Assembly: GCA_032615215.1 (NCBI GenBank)
Contig: CP128433.1
Coordinates: forward strand, 5,041,001-5,105,000
Direction of reading: 5' to 3'
DNA: 64,000 nt
Source: Microbulbifer sp. MKSA007
GTDB taxonomy: Bacteria; Pseudomonadota; Gammaproteobacteria; Pseudomonadales; Cellvibrionaceae
Shown piece after piece: positions 46,535 to 56,554 of this stretch. The stretch's first letter is position 1. Each line of letters starts with the position of its first letter. The notes beneath the pieces are model-generated. The model did not search any database, was not told the DNA's origin, and saw nothing but the letters and a program-made list of their open reading frames with translations. Position numbers and translations under genes: made by a program.

Positions 46535-47122
46535 TCCAGTCCTACTTACAGTGAATAATAACGCGCTGGCTATTCATAGGCGGCATGGGAAACTGTAAAA
46601 AAGAGGATTTCTTTTTCATTTTAGGGGACACTCACCCCCGACACAAAGCACATCTATGCCCTATGCCTTCATAGATATTTTGTTCTTGTATGCAGACTTT
46701 GCAGTGGTCCATAGTTACTAAAAATTTTTAGGCTTAAAAAATACATATAAAAATAATGCATATTTATTAAGTTATTGACAACTATCTTTAGCGAATAGAT
46801 GACTCATTACAACTAACGATTTCAATATTTAGTACGTTAGAACTAAATAGTTAGGTGGAGACATAGCACTTAATAATCAACGGAAGAGTTAGAAAAGACT
46901 GTATAGCACCTGAATAACTCTCAATTCATGAGATCAGAAGACGACTTGGTAAGTTATTGCTTGTTAGACTGACATGCCGTGGTTCGATCTGCCTGCACCG
47001 CAGAACTACTTTATATACGCCACATTAGGTTATTGAAGGAACCATTAACTGCATGGAATCAATAGTGCTTAACTAAATAATTAACACAATAGGCTGTATC
47101 CCATTCAATTACCCGTGACACA
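46535..47122. other. AT-rich gene-poor stretch
   Basis: Nearly 590 bases without a supportable ORF and with lower GC than its surroundings. The segment GGGGACACTCACCCC near 46625 is a short imperfect palindrome of the kind seen near REP-type elements. The TTCGATC string near 46985 does not fold as a tRNA arm. Together with the flanking remnants this looks like degraded accessory DNA. Confidence 0.4.
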
Positions 47123-47644
47123 TCAATTATGGCCATAAAAGCGCTGCTCAACTTTCTGCCACTGCGCCAATGCAGTTTGTGAGTGCAAACAAACTGTGAG
47201 TCTCTCGAACCTTGAGGCATAAGCGCGTAAAACGGCCAATCCCTGGTGTGCCGCAATCTCGTGAGGGAAGCGGTTAGTGCCAGCTCCCAATGCCGGAAAC
47301 AGTATCGTTTTGCAGCCGCGCTCTATCGCCAACTCTAAAACACTTTCATAGCAGTGTCTCAACAGCACTATGGCCTGGCTCCCCCATTGATCGCCACTGC
47401 TCCACTGGGGCGTAACAGTATGCAATAAGTAATCGACCGGTAAATCATAGGCTCGAGTCACGCGAGCTTCACCAACTGGGCATGCTCTTTGATTGGCACA
47501 TTGGGGGGTTAACCGAGTCCCGCACTGGGCATAAATCTGCGCTGAAAGCCCCCGCCCCCGAATAAGATGCTTGTGTGCCGGACACACCAGAGCATCTCCA
47601 CGCATCGTCAAGATATCGCCAGAAGTCAGTTGAATTTGTGTCAC
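47123..47644 (-). CDS. Macro-domain protein
   Basis: The product has 173 residues and shows the macro-domain pattern: SGDILTMRGDALVCPAH at the start, VGEARVTRAYDLPVDYLLHTVTP in the middle and ILFPALGAGTNRFPHE as the phosphate-binding loop. The usual NxxN of the ADP-ribose site reads CPAHKHLIRGRGLS here, so ligand or catalysis may differ. Likely binds ADP-ribose or a related ligand in the cytoplasm. Confidence 0.8.
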   Translation of the reverse strand: MTQIQLTSGDILTMRGDALVCPAHKHLIRGRGLSAQIYAQCGTRLTPQCANQRACPVGEARVTRAYDLPVDYLLHTVTPQWSSGDQWGSQAIVLLRHCYESVLELAIERGCKTILFPALGAGTNRFPHEIAAHQGLAVLRAYASRFERLTVCLHSQTALAQWQKVEQRFYGHN

Positions 47645-47816
47645 GATTTCTCAGTTCTAAAGTTTGAGTTACTGATACTGTAGCTTGCTACTTTGGTCGG
47701 TGACAGATTCCCCCTATACTCACCATTGCTTCACTCCGGCAGTGGCTACCAGCATAGTTGTATGATGCAGGACGGTCCCGAGCAAGCGGAAGGTTGCAGT
47801 CGGTATAGCAACGGGA

Positions 47817-48905
47817 ATGACTATGAGCTCAGGGTATAACAATCAAAACCCCGCGATATCCACCTCTATTGATGAAGTGCAGCGCATAGATCTGCGCAGA
47901 CGGATATTGGCCTCCTCTTATATGCTGATATTCGCTATGGCTATCACCGGAGCCATGGCGATCATCGCCCTTACTGCAACTAATATCCTGCAGGCATCGA
48001 CGCTTTTTATCGTCGCGGTGGTTATTTTATTTGCATATATCACTGTCAACATTATCGGTCCTACCGAGAAAACGCCATTATTGGTGGGAATTCTTTTATT
48101 GGCGCTGTATTTCTACTTACTAATGACTGGTGGTGTAAACAATACCGGATTGATGTGGGCAGTTATGCTGGTCCCCGGATTTATCAACCTTTACGGCTAT
48201 AAAACCGGCACCACTGCACTGCTCGGCATAGGTCTCGCTACGGCAGCAATCCTGTTTTATCCGGATTTCCCAGGGCTCACGGCCAAATATGATACGGCCT
48301 ATCGTGCGCGTTTTATTGCAGTATTTGGTGCACTCACGGCTCTAACTGCATTACTTGACAGTAGCCGTCACCAAACTCAACAGCTCCTCCAGCGATTAAC
48401 AGGTGAATTGGAGACCTATGCTGCCACGGACACATTGACCGGATTAGCGAATCGCAGAGAAGCATTTCGCGCCATTCATGAATTAGAACGCCGGAATGAT
48501 GAGCTGAAAGATCAATATGTCATCCTTATCGGAGACTTAGATAACTTCAAGACGATCAACGATACCTACGGGCACTCCTTTGGCGACCGCGTATTACAAG
48601 ATGTTGCCAAGATATTGAAAAGTAATACCCGGTCTGAGGATATTGTGGCGCGCTGGGGCGGCGAAGAATTTTTATTGCTATTGCCGAATACTGACTTGAA
48701 AGGCGGCAGTGTCCTTGCAGAAAAACTTCGTCGCAGAGTATCGACCCTCAGCCGCCGCTATACACGCCCGGTAAAAATCTCAATCAGTCTCGGAGTCGTC
48801 GAAGGCAGCACCAATGGCAAGCCACTCAATCAGCTATTGGCCGAAGCAGATAAACGTATGTATCGAGCCAAGAATGGTGGGCGCAACAAAGTGGTAGCCG
48901 CATAA
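47817..48905 (+). CDS. Membrane diguanylate cyclase (GGDEF)
   Basis: The product has 362 residues: about six membrane helices in the first 190 residues (for example MLIFAMAITGAMAIIALTA and ATAAILFYPDF), then a GGDEF domain with the active site RWGGEEFLLLLP, the RxxD-type inhibitory site not seen clearly, and KRMYRAKNGGRNKVV at the end. It should make cyclic di-GMP. Start ATG 47817 or 47823. It converges with the VIT gene, three bases apart. Confidence 0.92.
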   Translation: MTMSSGYNNQNPAISTSIDEVQRIDLRRRILASSYMLIFAMAITGAMAIIALTATNILQASTLFIVAVVILFAYITVNIIGPTEKTPLLVGILLLALYFYLLMTGGVNNTGLMWAVMLVPGFINLYGYKTGTTALLGIGLATAAILFYPDFPGLTAKYDTAYRARFIAVFGALTALTALLDSSRHQTQQLLQRLTGELETYAATDTLTGLANRREAFRAIHELERRNDELKDQYVILIGDLDNFKTINDTYGHSFGDRVLQDVAKILKSNTRSEDIVARWGGEEFLLLLPNTDLKGGSVLAEKLRRRVSTLSRRYTRPVKISISLGVVEGSTNGKPLNQLLAEADKRMYRAKNGGRNKVVAA

Positions 48906-48908
48906 ATA

Positions 48909-49679
48909 TTAAGTCACCAAGTGGCGCAGTAGATAGCCAACGGCGAGTGCCAGGACCGCTGCGCTACTGCCAAAAAACAGAGTTTTTAAGCCCGCCACCA
49001 GCAGGTGGTGGGAAAACACCAATCCTTTGCACAAGCCAATAGCAAAAAAAGCGCAGACCGAAAGAACGGCGCTCGCATAAAATTGTTCGGCGGGATTAAG
49101 GCTGTGGAAAAGGTAGGGCAACAGGGGAATAGCACCTACACACAAAAAAGCGACGAAGGTTATCAGTGCCGCCCCCAGAGGCTTATGCTCTAAGCGGCTT
49201 ATACCGTACTCTTCCGCCAGCATTGTCTCTATCCACAGCTTTTGATTCGCAGTGATAGTGGCAACAATATTATCGAGAACTTCACCTCGAAATCCCTTTC
49301 GATAAAAAATCTGCCTGATCTCTTCCCGCTCTCCCTCGGGAATTAAAGCAATATGCTGACGCTCTGTACGCATAGCCGCGGCTCGTTGCTCACGCTCCAC
49401 ACTGGCAGCTTCATAATTGCTTACCGCCATGCTGAAACCATCAGCGATAAGGTTGGCAAAGCCCATCACGAGCACAACCGCTTCGGAGAAGCCTGCACCA
49501 AAAGCGCCTGCAACAATGGCAAAGGTAGTTACGCAGCCATCTATCGCTCCCAAAACAAAATCAGAGAGCCACTGTGACTGTGGACGACTTCGCAAGCGCG
49601 CCTCAATACGCTCCGGTCGATGCTCCTCAATTAGCGCTTCCCGGCTTTCCTGTTGGTGTTTTGGGTTTTGCCGGTCCAT
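48909..49679 (-). CDS. VIT1/CCC1-family transporter
   Basis: The product has 256 residues with five or more membrane segments and the VIT1/CCC1 pattern: LSDFVLGAIDGCVTTFAIVAGAFGAG and ANLIADGFSMAVSNYEAA, then a cytoplasmic metal-binding helix domain and a C-terminal membrane part. Such proteins move iron or manganese across membranes. It is followed by a GNAT gene on the same strand. Confidence 0.88.
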   Translation of the reverse strand: MDRQNPKHQQESREALIEEHRPERIEARLRSRPQSQWLSDFVLGAIDGCVTTFAIVAGAFGAGFSEAVVLVMGFANLIADGFSMAVSNYEAASVEREQRAAAMRTERQHIALIPEGEREEIRQIFYRKGFRGEVLDNIVATITANQKLWIETMLAEEYGISRLEHKPLGAALITFVAFLCVGAIPLLPYLFHSLNPAEQFYASAVLSVCAFFAIGLCKGLVFSHHLLVAGLKTLFFGSSAAVLALAVGYLLRHLVT

Positions 49680-49690
49680 AACCAGGCGAG

Positions 49691-50173
49691 CTACTGTAAA
49701 AACCGCTGCATAACATAAGCATCTTGCAACCTTCCCAAAGGATCTGTAAATGCTCTATCTAGCGTTTTGATAATAGTGAAGCCCAGCTCGGTATAAAGGG
49801 TAATTACGGGCTCATTGTCGCTGGGAACGTAGTTGAACTGCATTTCCAAATAGCCGGCGTCCTGGGCTCTGGCGACTGCATGCTGGACCAGTGCACGATC
49901 TACACCGCGATCGCGCACATCCGTGTGCACGAGAAAGTTGGCTGTCGCGACATGGCTATGAATACCAGGGAAATTAACCCCTAATTTATACACCCCCAGC
50001 AGGTGAGGTAACTCTTCGGTAACATAAGTCTGTAAGTCGTCATTAAGCCATTGAGCAGAAAACACTTCTCGACTGATCTTATGCGAGAAAGGCAGATCCC
50101 CTCTGTTTCGCACAACACTAAAGAGGCTCCACATGCCTTCGAGGTCACTCTCTATAGCCTGCCGAATATCCAT
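49691..50173 (-). CDS. GNAT-family acetyltransferase
   Basis: The product has 160 residues with the GNAT fold: MDIRQAIESDLEGMWSLF at the start, HVATANFLVHTDVRDRGVDRALVQHAVA (the acetyl-CoA binding loop, RDRGVDRAL) and a C-terminal strand ELGFTIIKT. Substrate is unknown. The VIT gene follows it closely. Confidence 0.83.
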   Translation of the reverse strand: MDIRQAIESDLEGMWSLFSVVRNRGDLPFSHKISREVFSAQWLNDDLQTYVTEELPHLLGVYKLGVNFPGIHSHVATANFLVHTDVRDRGVDRALVQHAVARAQDAGYLEMQFNYVPSDNEPVITLYTELGFTIIKTLDRAFTDPLGRLQDAYVMQRFLQ

Positions 50174-50208
50174 AGGAATCCATATCTCAGACGCCTTGCC
50201 GCACTTGC

Positions 50209-50976
50209 CTAGCGCACAATGAAGCTCCCCCGATCCACACCGGTATTTCCAGTCTTGGGATCATAGGCATATAGCACAATTTCATAAACACCTGGCAAAT
50301 CCGTCGCAAAGGGCGCACTAAAGGTATTCATAGTCTCCTGTATCTCTAGCGGCACTCGAGCAAATGATTTGCCATCTCTTTTAACCAATGCCACAACTTC
50401 TATCTTACTGCCATCCCAAATCCCACCATCGGTAAGTGAACATCCGCACATCATTACCACATTAGCGCGAATCTCAAAGGGACTCTGGTCCAAGCCTGTA
50501 TAGAGATGGGTCTGTGGGCTGAGTAAATCTACCAACATTCCCGGAATTTCCACAATCAGCCCATCACCAGAAATAGGCTTTCCCGGAACCAGCCAGGTCT
50601 GTGTCTGCGCCACCACTCGGGCCTGCTTTTTGATATACGGTGCAAGAACTTCCACCGTCAGAAACACCGGCTCACTGATATTCAGTGTAGCGGTAAAATG
50701 TGCAGCGCCATCGGCGATAGGTTGGAACCTCTCTCGGGGCCTTTTCATAATTCTGGTGGTGTCACCGGTGCTCCCTTGGGTAAGCCCCTTGGCAAGAATT
50801 TCCCCAGAATCTGCATCGCGAATAATAACCATGGCACCACCGATGGAGGAGCCAATAAACTTGGCATCCATGGCCTTGGCGCGCACGGTAATTTCAGTGG
50901 GTGTTGGCTCCGCCCATAAAGCGGAAGGAAACAGTTGTAATAGCAGAGCGACGATAATAAATCCTGAACGTCTCAT
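50209..50976 (-). CDS. Exported protein of unknown function
   Basis: The product has 255 residues from ATG 50976 (AGGAG seven bases upstream) with a signal peptide (FIIVALLLQLFPSALWA). Two beta-rich halves follow (GGAMVIIRDADSGEILAKG; NVVMMCGCSLTDGGIWDG; VYEIVLYAYDPKTGNTGVDR). The CGC motif in the centre may bind a metal. I do not recognise a named domain. The YxAP membrane protein gene is just upstream (50990), so they may be co-transcribed. Confidence 0.7.
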   Translation of the reverse strand: MRRSGFIIVALLLQLFPSALWAEPTPTEITVRAKAMDAKFIGSSIGGAMVIIRDADSGEILAKGLTQGSTGDTTRIMKRPRERFQPIADGAAHFTATLNISEPVFLTVEVLAPYIKKQARVVAQTQTWLVPGKPISGDGLIVEIPGMLVDLLSPQTHLYTGLDQSPFEIRANVVMMCGCSLTDGGIWDGSKIEVVALVKRDGKSFARVPLEIQETMNTFSAPFATDLPGVYEIVLYAYDPKTGNTGVDRGSFIVR

Positions 50977-50989
50977 AGATACTCCTCTC

Positions 50990-51571
50990 TTATACATTGC
51001 CCAGCAGATAATAAGCCCCAAAAATACCCACTCCCCAAAACACAGCCCCTACAGCCAACCAAACAAAATTCCAGGGAGTAAATCTCGAGTTAGCCTGTCC
51101 TGAAATATCTCCATTAACCATATTGGCAGCTTTCTGTCCCTCATAAAGTGGCCACAATGTAAAGGGTAAGAGAAGTATGCTTACTATATCGATCAATGAA
51201 ATTACATCGGAGTAATAGGAAATCCTGTCGACAATAGCCCCGGCAATCGCAAAAACTACATATAACGTAGCCCAAAGTGCCGGCACCCAGCGGTAATCCA
51301 CCTTATCAATCTCGATACGGCTTTGAATCCTGGAAAAAAGGGAATGAGTAAAAAAGATAGAGAATATCGCTCGCATAACCGGCCACATATTCTCTCCACT
51401 AGCACGCTGATATTCTGCCCAATGACGGTAAAACCAATAAACTGAATAGATGCCCACTGTACCTAGGCTCATTACCCAGAATTTGGTTGGTGAAACTATA
51501 TAAAACTGCGCTTCATCTTCTGAAACAGTATCTAATTCAGCCTCTGGGGCAGAGTAAATATTTGAATCCAT
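50990..51571 (-). CDS. Membrane protein with YxAPxAxL N-terminus
   Basis: The product has 193 residues from ATG 51571 (GGAAAAG site), and begins with SNIYSAPEAEL, close to IYTAPKADL at the start of the protein at 8166. Four or so hydrophobic segments follow (KFWVMSLGTVGIYSVYWFY; LWATLYVVFAIAGAIVD; ISLIDIVSILLLPFTLW; NFVWLAVGAVFWGVGIF). The SVYWFYRHW stretch resembles DUF4234-like proteins. Function unknown. Confidence 0.72.
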   Translation of the reverse strand: MDSNIYSAPEAELDTVSEDEAQFYIVSPTKFWVMSLGTVGIYSVYWFYRHWAEYQRASGENMWPVMRAIFSIFFTHSLFSRIQSRIEIDKVDYRWVPALWATLYVVFAIAGAIVDRISYYSDVISLIDIVSILLLPFTLWPLYEGQKAANMVNGDISGQANSRFTPWNFVWLAVGAVFWGVGIFGAYYLLGNV

Positions 51572-51653
51572 TGGGACTTTTCCATAAACAATTATTTTAG
51601 GGAAAACCAGCTTTCCTCTATACACAGACGATATTCACAGAAATAAGCCCAAT

Positions 51654-51681
51654 AAAAAAGCCGGGCTATGCCCGGCTTTTT
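51654..51681. terminator. Bidirectional terminator-like hairpin
   Basis: AAAAAAGCCGGGC and GCCCGGCTTTTT flank TAT. On the minus strand it follows the DUF885 stop by about 20 bases and ends in a T run. Confidence 0.85.
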
Positions 51682-51701
51682 AAAAGAGTCAGCTAAGAAG
51701 C

Positions 51702-53594
51702 TTATGATTGCTTCACTGATTCCACCCAAGAGGCTACGCGGCTCTCCAATACTGGCACTGGCAAAGCACCGCCACCCAGTACGGTATCGTGGAATCCGCG
51801 AATATCGAATTTATCACCCAACTGATCTTCAGCCTGCTTGCGCAGCTCCTGAATTTTCAGCATACCGATCTTGTAAGCAGTCGCCTGGCCCGGCCACGCC
51901 AGGTAACGACGCACTTCGGAACGAACTGCAGTCTCGGGGATTGCGGAGTTTTCCAGGAAGTACTCCACCGCTTGCTCTTCACTCCAGCCTTTGGCGTGCA
52001 GGCCGGTATCAACAACAAGGCGAATGGCTCGCCACATTTCAGCCGTCAGGTGGCCAAACAGGTTATAGGGATCTTCGAAGGCCCCCATTTCTTTAGCAAG
52101 CTTCTCAGAGTACAGCGCCCAGCCCTCTACATAGACAGTAAAGTGAGCTTGAGTGCGGAACTGCGGGATACCTTCCAATTCCTGAGCAATTGAGATCTGC
52201 ATATGGTGACCGGGGTTGCCTTCGTGGTAGGCCACAGTTTCCATATCAGTCGTGGAATAGGCACTCATATCAGACAGATGCGCATAGTAAATACCCGGGC
52301 GGGAACCATCGGGAGTGCCGGGGTAGTAATGCTGGGCACCGCCATCCTGTTCGCGGAAAGACTCAACCCGCTTTACTACCAACTCAGCTTTCGGCAGAAG
52401 GCCAAAGTATTCCGGCAATTTCTTGGTAATGTTGTCCAGGAACGCAGTTGAGTCATCCAGGTAGCCCTGGCGACCTTCATCGGTATTCGGGTAGTAGAAT
52501 TGGCCATCTTCGCGAATAAACTTGAAGAAGTCCTGCAGGCTACCTTCGAAACCAACCTGCTTCTTGATAGTTTCCATCTCACCACGGATACGCGCCACTT
52601 CTTCCAGGCCGATATTGTGGATCTCGTCGGCAGTCAGGTCCGTAGTTGTGGTGTTGGCCAGGCGCTGATTGTAGTAGGCCATACCATTGGGCAGGCTACT
52701 AGCACCTTGAGGCTCTGCTGAGGCCTTCTGCATATCCGCTTTGAGCCAGGTAACCAGCCCTTGATATGCGGGGAAGAACTCAGTCTCTAATGCCTTGCGT
52801 GCTTCCGCAGTCAGCTTGTCTGCCTGCTTCTGATCAATAGTACCGGCTTCGAGCAGCTCAGTGATTTTCCCTTTGGCACCGGCCCACAGAGGCGCATCTT
52901 CACCATCGGTAAATGGCGCGCCTTCAATCAGTTTACTGGACTGATCAATCGCCCCCTCATAGGCAAAGCGCGGGGGGCGAATACCTTCTTTGGACGACAG
53001 CTTGGCGCGGTCAAGAAGCTGGTTAATCGCGCGGGAGATACCACCGATACGGGTGATATACGCCTGCATATCTTCAACGTTGTCAACCTTGTGGAAGTTC
53101 AGCAGGAAGTTGGGCAACTGCGATTGTGCACCTCCCATCTGCTCAAAGATGTAGCCGTGACGGATAAACGGCGCAGCGGCCTTGGCCTGTTCAAACTGAT
53201 AAATCCAGATATCGTAGGAGGTTTTCCCTTCCTGAGTCAGCTTGCTGTAGTCGAAATTCTTCTTGAGCTCTTCAACACTTTTCTCTTGCCAAACCAAGCG
53301 GCGAGCCTCTGCGGCCTCACTCATATCGTCGATTTGGTCGTAGTGGTCTTTGCGACCCAGGTAGGACAGCTGAATCGGGCTGAACTGCAGCTGTTCCTCA
53401 TAGCGCTCATCCAGCCACTCAGTCAGGCGCTTGGTTTCGGCAACCGCATCTACAGTTACTGAGGCCTCGGCAACCACATTTTGGGGCTTATCTACGTTGG
53501 CTCCAGTCTGGGTACTTTTGTCACCCTGACAGCCCGCAAGGATAGCGACAGCCAGCAGGCTGGGGATCAGTGGGTTGTTCAGCTTTATCGGCAT
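51702..53594 (-). CDS. DUF885 lipoprotein, probable metallopeptidase
   Basis: The product has 630 residues from ATG 53594, where a lipoprotein signal (PSLLAVAILAGC) begins; the open frame extends up to 53738 without this signal. The ribosome site (AGGA) is very close to the ATG. The DUF885 core includes YHEGNPGHHMQISIAQE, a HExxH-like site as YHEGNPGHH, and WALYSEKLAKEMG. The family is linked to zinc peptidases. It should act in the periplasm or outer membrane. Confidence 0.88.
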   Translation of the reverse strand: MPIKLNNPLIPSLLAVAILAGCQGDKSTQTGANVDKPQNVVAEASVTVDAVAETKRLTEWLDERYEEQLQFSPIQLSYLGRKDHYDQIDDMSEAAEARRLVWQEKSVEELKKNFDYSKLTQEGKTSYDIWIYQFEQAKAAAPFIRHGYIFEQMGGAQSQLPNFLLNFHKVDNVEDMQAYITRIGGISRAINQLLDRAKLSSKEGIRPPRFAYEGAIDQSSKLIEGAPFTDGEDAPLWAGAKGKITELLEAGTIDQKQADKLTAEARKALETEFFPAYQGLVTWLKADMQKASAEPQGASSLPNGMAYYNQRLANTTTTDLTADEIHNIGLEEVARIRGEMETIKKQVGFEGSLQDFFKFIREDGQFYYPNTDEGRQGYLDDSTAFLDNITKKLPEYFGLLPKAELVVKRVESFREQDGGAQHYYPGTPDGSRPGIYYAHLSDMSAYSTTDMETVAYHEGNPGHHMQISIAQELEGIPQFRTQAHFTVYVEGWALYSEKLAKEMGAFEDPYNLFGHLTAEMWRAIRLVVDTGLHAKGWSEEQAVEYFLENSAIPETAVRSEVRRYLAWPGQATAYKIGMLKIQELRKQAEDQLGDKFDIRGFHDTVLGGGALPVPVLESRVASWVESVKQS

Positions 53595-53782
53595 CTTCCT
53601 ATCTCGATCAAAAGTTGTACAAAAAAACGCCGCTAACTTTGACACGAATTCGGTGAGGTGTCGATTCATGCCCCCCAGAACGCCATATGTTTGCGTTGAG
53701 TTGAGGCAAATCGGAGATTTTGGACTAGGTGGACCCAATACCTGAAGCAGGATATTGCCACAAGTGACCCTGCGGTAATGGA

Positions 53783-54604
53783 CTAACGCCGGCTTGTGAC
53801 CCGGTCCAAGATATGTAGCTCTCGCTGGGGAAAGGGTACCGTCAAGCCTTCTGCCTCCAGTGCAGGCTTAAGCTTTTGCATCAGGGACCAATAAACATCC
53901 CAGTACTGATCATTGGCAGCCCAGGCCCGCAACTGTAAATTGACCGCGCTGTCAGCAAGCGCCTTAACAGCGAAACATGGCTCTGGCTCAGCAAGAATAC
54001 GGGGTTCCTGTTCTACTAGGCGACGTAATACTGTTAGGCCGCGATCAATGTCATCGCCATAGGCGATACTCGCCACAATCTCGATACGGCGAGTCTTATT
54101 GCGACTGAAGTTGGTGAGCACTTGCCCCCAGATAGCACTGTTGGGTGCGGTAATACGCAGCCCATCCATGGTATCCAGCTCCGTAGTAAACAGCCCTACC
54201 TCGCGAACAGTGCCCAATATGGCACCGAACTGAATCACATCCCCAACGCGAAACGGCCGCAATCCCAGCAATAGGAACCCCGAAGCAATATTTTGCAGGG
54301 TATCTTTCAACGCTAAGGCTACTGCCACACCAGTAGCGCCGAGTAGAGCAATTAAGCTGGTAGTGTTAATACCAAAGACATCCAATACCAGCAGTGCGCC
54401 AACAATATAAACCGCCCAGCTCGAAATACTGCGCAGTACTGGTCGCAAGGTAATATCAAACCGGTCCGGCAGACGGTCAACCGCTCTGCGAGCAAGATGG
54501 GCCACAAACAGCGTCACCAAAACTACCAGTAGTGCGGCCGCCAGCTTTAGGGATAATGCTGTTACTTGGGGCCAGTACTCGTTGAGCAAGCTATTAATAT
54601 TCAT
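53783..54604 (-). CDS. Small mechanosensitive channel (MscS family)
   Basis: The product has 273 residues: three membrane helices in the N-terminal part (about 20-120) with the pore-lining helix GATGVAVALALKDTLQNIASGFLLL, then the MscS beta domain (RPFRVGDVIQFGAILGTVREVGLFTTELD) and a C-terminal alpha/beta domain. It opens under membrane tension to release solutes. Confidence 0.92.
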   Translation of the reverse strand: MNINSLLNEYWPQVTALSLKLAAALLVVLVTLFVAHLARRAVDRLPDRFDITLRPVLRSISSWAVYIVGALLVLDVFGINTTSLIALLGATGVAVALALKDTLQNIASGFLLLGLRPFRVGDVIQFGAILGTVREVGLFTTELDTMDGLRITAPNSAIWGQVLTNFSRNKTRRIEIVASIAYGDDIDRGLTVLRRLVEQEPRILAEPEPCFAVKALADSAVNLQLRAWAANDQYWDVYWSLMQKLKPALEAEGLTVPFPQRELHILDRVTSRR

Positions 54605-54635
54605 CGACCCTCGAAAATAAATCCCTATTTTAAAT

Positions 54636-55229
54636 TCAAGCCAAACCTAAATTCTGTGCATCATCGACACAACGCTGATGAGCCGGACACGTTTCCAAGT
54701 GATCATTGACCATTCCAGTTGCCTGCATATGCGCATACATAATGGTTGATCCCACAAAACTAAAACCCGCTTTCTTTAACGCCTTACTCATCGCATCAGA
54801 TTCTGCTGTTGTGGCCGGCACCTGCTTCATGGAGCGGGGGCGATTAACAATCACTCTTCCACCGGTGAACTGCCAGAGAAAATCCTTTAAGGATATACCG
54901 CGATCGCGCAACTCGAGGGTTGCCCGTGCATTCTTGATGGCCGATTCAACCTTGAGCCGGTTGCGAATAATTCCCGGGTTGAGAAGTAGTTTCTCTACCT
55001 TTTTAGGGGTATACCGAGCAATTTTTTCAGCATCAAAATTATTAAACAATTTACGGTAATTCTCCCGCTTATTGAGCACTGTAATCCAAGATAAGCCCGC
55101 CTGGGCCCCCTCCAACAACAAAAACTCAAACAGGGTTTGATCATCGGTAACCGGCCTACCCCACTCTTCATCGTGGTAACTTTGATAAAGCGGTGTAGAC
55201 AGGCACCAATCACAACGCTTTTCCGCCAT
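54636..55229 (-). CDS. tag: DNA-3-methyladenine glycosylase I
   Basis: The product has 197 residues from ATG 55229 (AAGGAAG site). The family start RCDWCLSTPLYQSYHDEEWGRPV with zinc ligands, the LLEGAQAGLSWITVLNKRENYRK helix and the C-terminal HLETCPAHQRC complete the zinc site. It removes 3-methyladenine from DNA. Confidence 0.94.
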   Translation of the reverse strand: MAEKRCDWCLSTPLYQSYHDEEWGRPVTDDQTLFEFLLLEGAQAGLSWITVLNKRENYRKLFNNFDAEKIARYTPKKVEKLLLNPGIIRNRLKVESAIKNARATLELRDRGISLKDFLWQFTGGRVIVNRPRSMKQVPATTAESDAMSKALKKAGFSFVGSTIMYAHMQATGMVNDHLETCPAHQRCVDDAQNLGLA

Positions 55230-55334
55230 CATTACTTCCTTTTTATAACTAGTTTGCGCCGGAAAAAAAGTAGTGCTGAATAATTTGTAAAACCAAAAGT
55301 AAAGCAACCAACCCAAAAATAATATTATTACGGT

Positions 55335-56324
55335 TCACTTCGACTCCAATAAATTGTTCTGTACTAACCAATCGCGACATTCGCACAACATAATATCCAA
55401 AGCCACACCCGATTGATATCCGAGTTCACGTTCAGCTTTCGCACTACTAGCAACGACTCTCCTCGTTACCAACGTGGCCTTTTCAGGAGTAATAACCGGC
55501 TCTTGCCCACTCACACGAGACCAGAGGTCGGAACACCAGGCGATAGATTGAATTAGGAATGCCGGTGTGGTGCGTTTTGGTACAGGTTTATGCAATAACT
55601 CAGCGATCTTTCCAAAGAATTCTAAAAAACTGGCATCCGTTCCGGCCAAGATATAATTTTCGCCGCACCGCCCCTTTTCAACCGCATCGATATGGGCTCG
55701 CGCTACTGCACCGGCATGGCAAAAAGAACCCCAGCCCGGTGGAACACCTGGTAATTGATTTTTCTCAATCAGAAAAAAGGTCTGCGCCCAGCTGGTGGTA
55801 TCGTATTTACCCACAATTGCGCAAGGGTTAAGAAATACCGCATCCAGGCCCCGCTCAATTTCCTTGCGAACTGCAATTTCCTCTCTTTTTTTCGTGTACA
55901 GATAGTGATGATGAGGGTCATCTGCCAGCTTATCACTTTCTTCAGTAATTCTTTCCTTATGGTAGCCATAAGCAGAAATTGAGCTGGTCACCACCATACG
56001 CCCTACATTTTTCTCCCTGGCAACTTTGGCAATATTCGCCGCCCCCTCAACATTATCTTTCCATTGCTGGGCATTACCGCCGCGCCACATACTGGTATTA
56101 GCCGCCATATGGAAAAGCGCATCGACATTATCTGGGATTGCAGCTTGAAGGGACTGAGGGTCATTCAGAGAGGCCTCAACCAGGTTGACGCCCAGAGAGC
56201 GCAACATATCGGTATTGGAGGTGCGCCGATGCATGGCGGTAACTTTCCATCCATCACCAACCAATTGCTCTACCAAATTAGCGCCGAGAAAACCGGTTCC
56301 CCCGGTTACAAATGCGTGTTTCAT
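55335..56324 (-). CDS. NAD-dependent epimerase/dehydratase-type protein (extended SDR)
   Basis: The product has 329 residues from ATG 56324. The nucleotide-binding site is VTGGTGFLGANLVEQL and the catalytic YxxxK is YTKKR. Extended SDR proteins of this type include dihydroflavonol reductase-like and sugar epimerases; the substrate cannot be named here. The tag gene follows on the same strand. Confidence 0.85.
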   Translation of the reverse strand: MKHAFVTGGTGFLGANLVEQLVGDGWKVTAMHRRTSNTDMLRSLGVNLVEASLNDPQSLQAAIPDNVDALFHMAANTSMWRGGNAQQWKDNVEGAANIAKVAREKNVGRMVVTSSISAYGYHKERITEESDKLADDPHHHYLYTKKREEIAVRKEIERGLDAVFLNPCAIVGKYDTTSWAQTFFLIEKNQLPGVPPGWGSFCHAGAVARAHIDAVEKGRCGENYILAGTDASFLEFFGKIAELLHKPVPKRTTPAFLIQSIAWCSDLWSRVSGQEPVITPEKATLVTRRVVASSAKAERELGYQSGVALDIMLCECRDWLVQNNLLESK

Positions 56325-56554
56325 AAATCCACCGGATGAGTTGTTATCGTTATTCATACCCAGTGATTAGCTCTATCGAAGCCACCTCCTTCCGGAAGGG
56401 CAGACCGGTTGGTGATACCACCACTCCGACAGAGTGGGCGGCACACTAACTTCACTAGTGACACCGCCCCAAAACTAAACCCTATCTACAATCGTCCTAC
56501 TGGGAGTTTTTTTGATTGATCCCGCTATTACTTTTGTTGGGTTAGTTGAAAAGG

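Noticed and set aside
46970..47000. tRNA fragment with TTCGATC
   Set aside because: The flanking bases do not form a T-arm stem.
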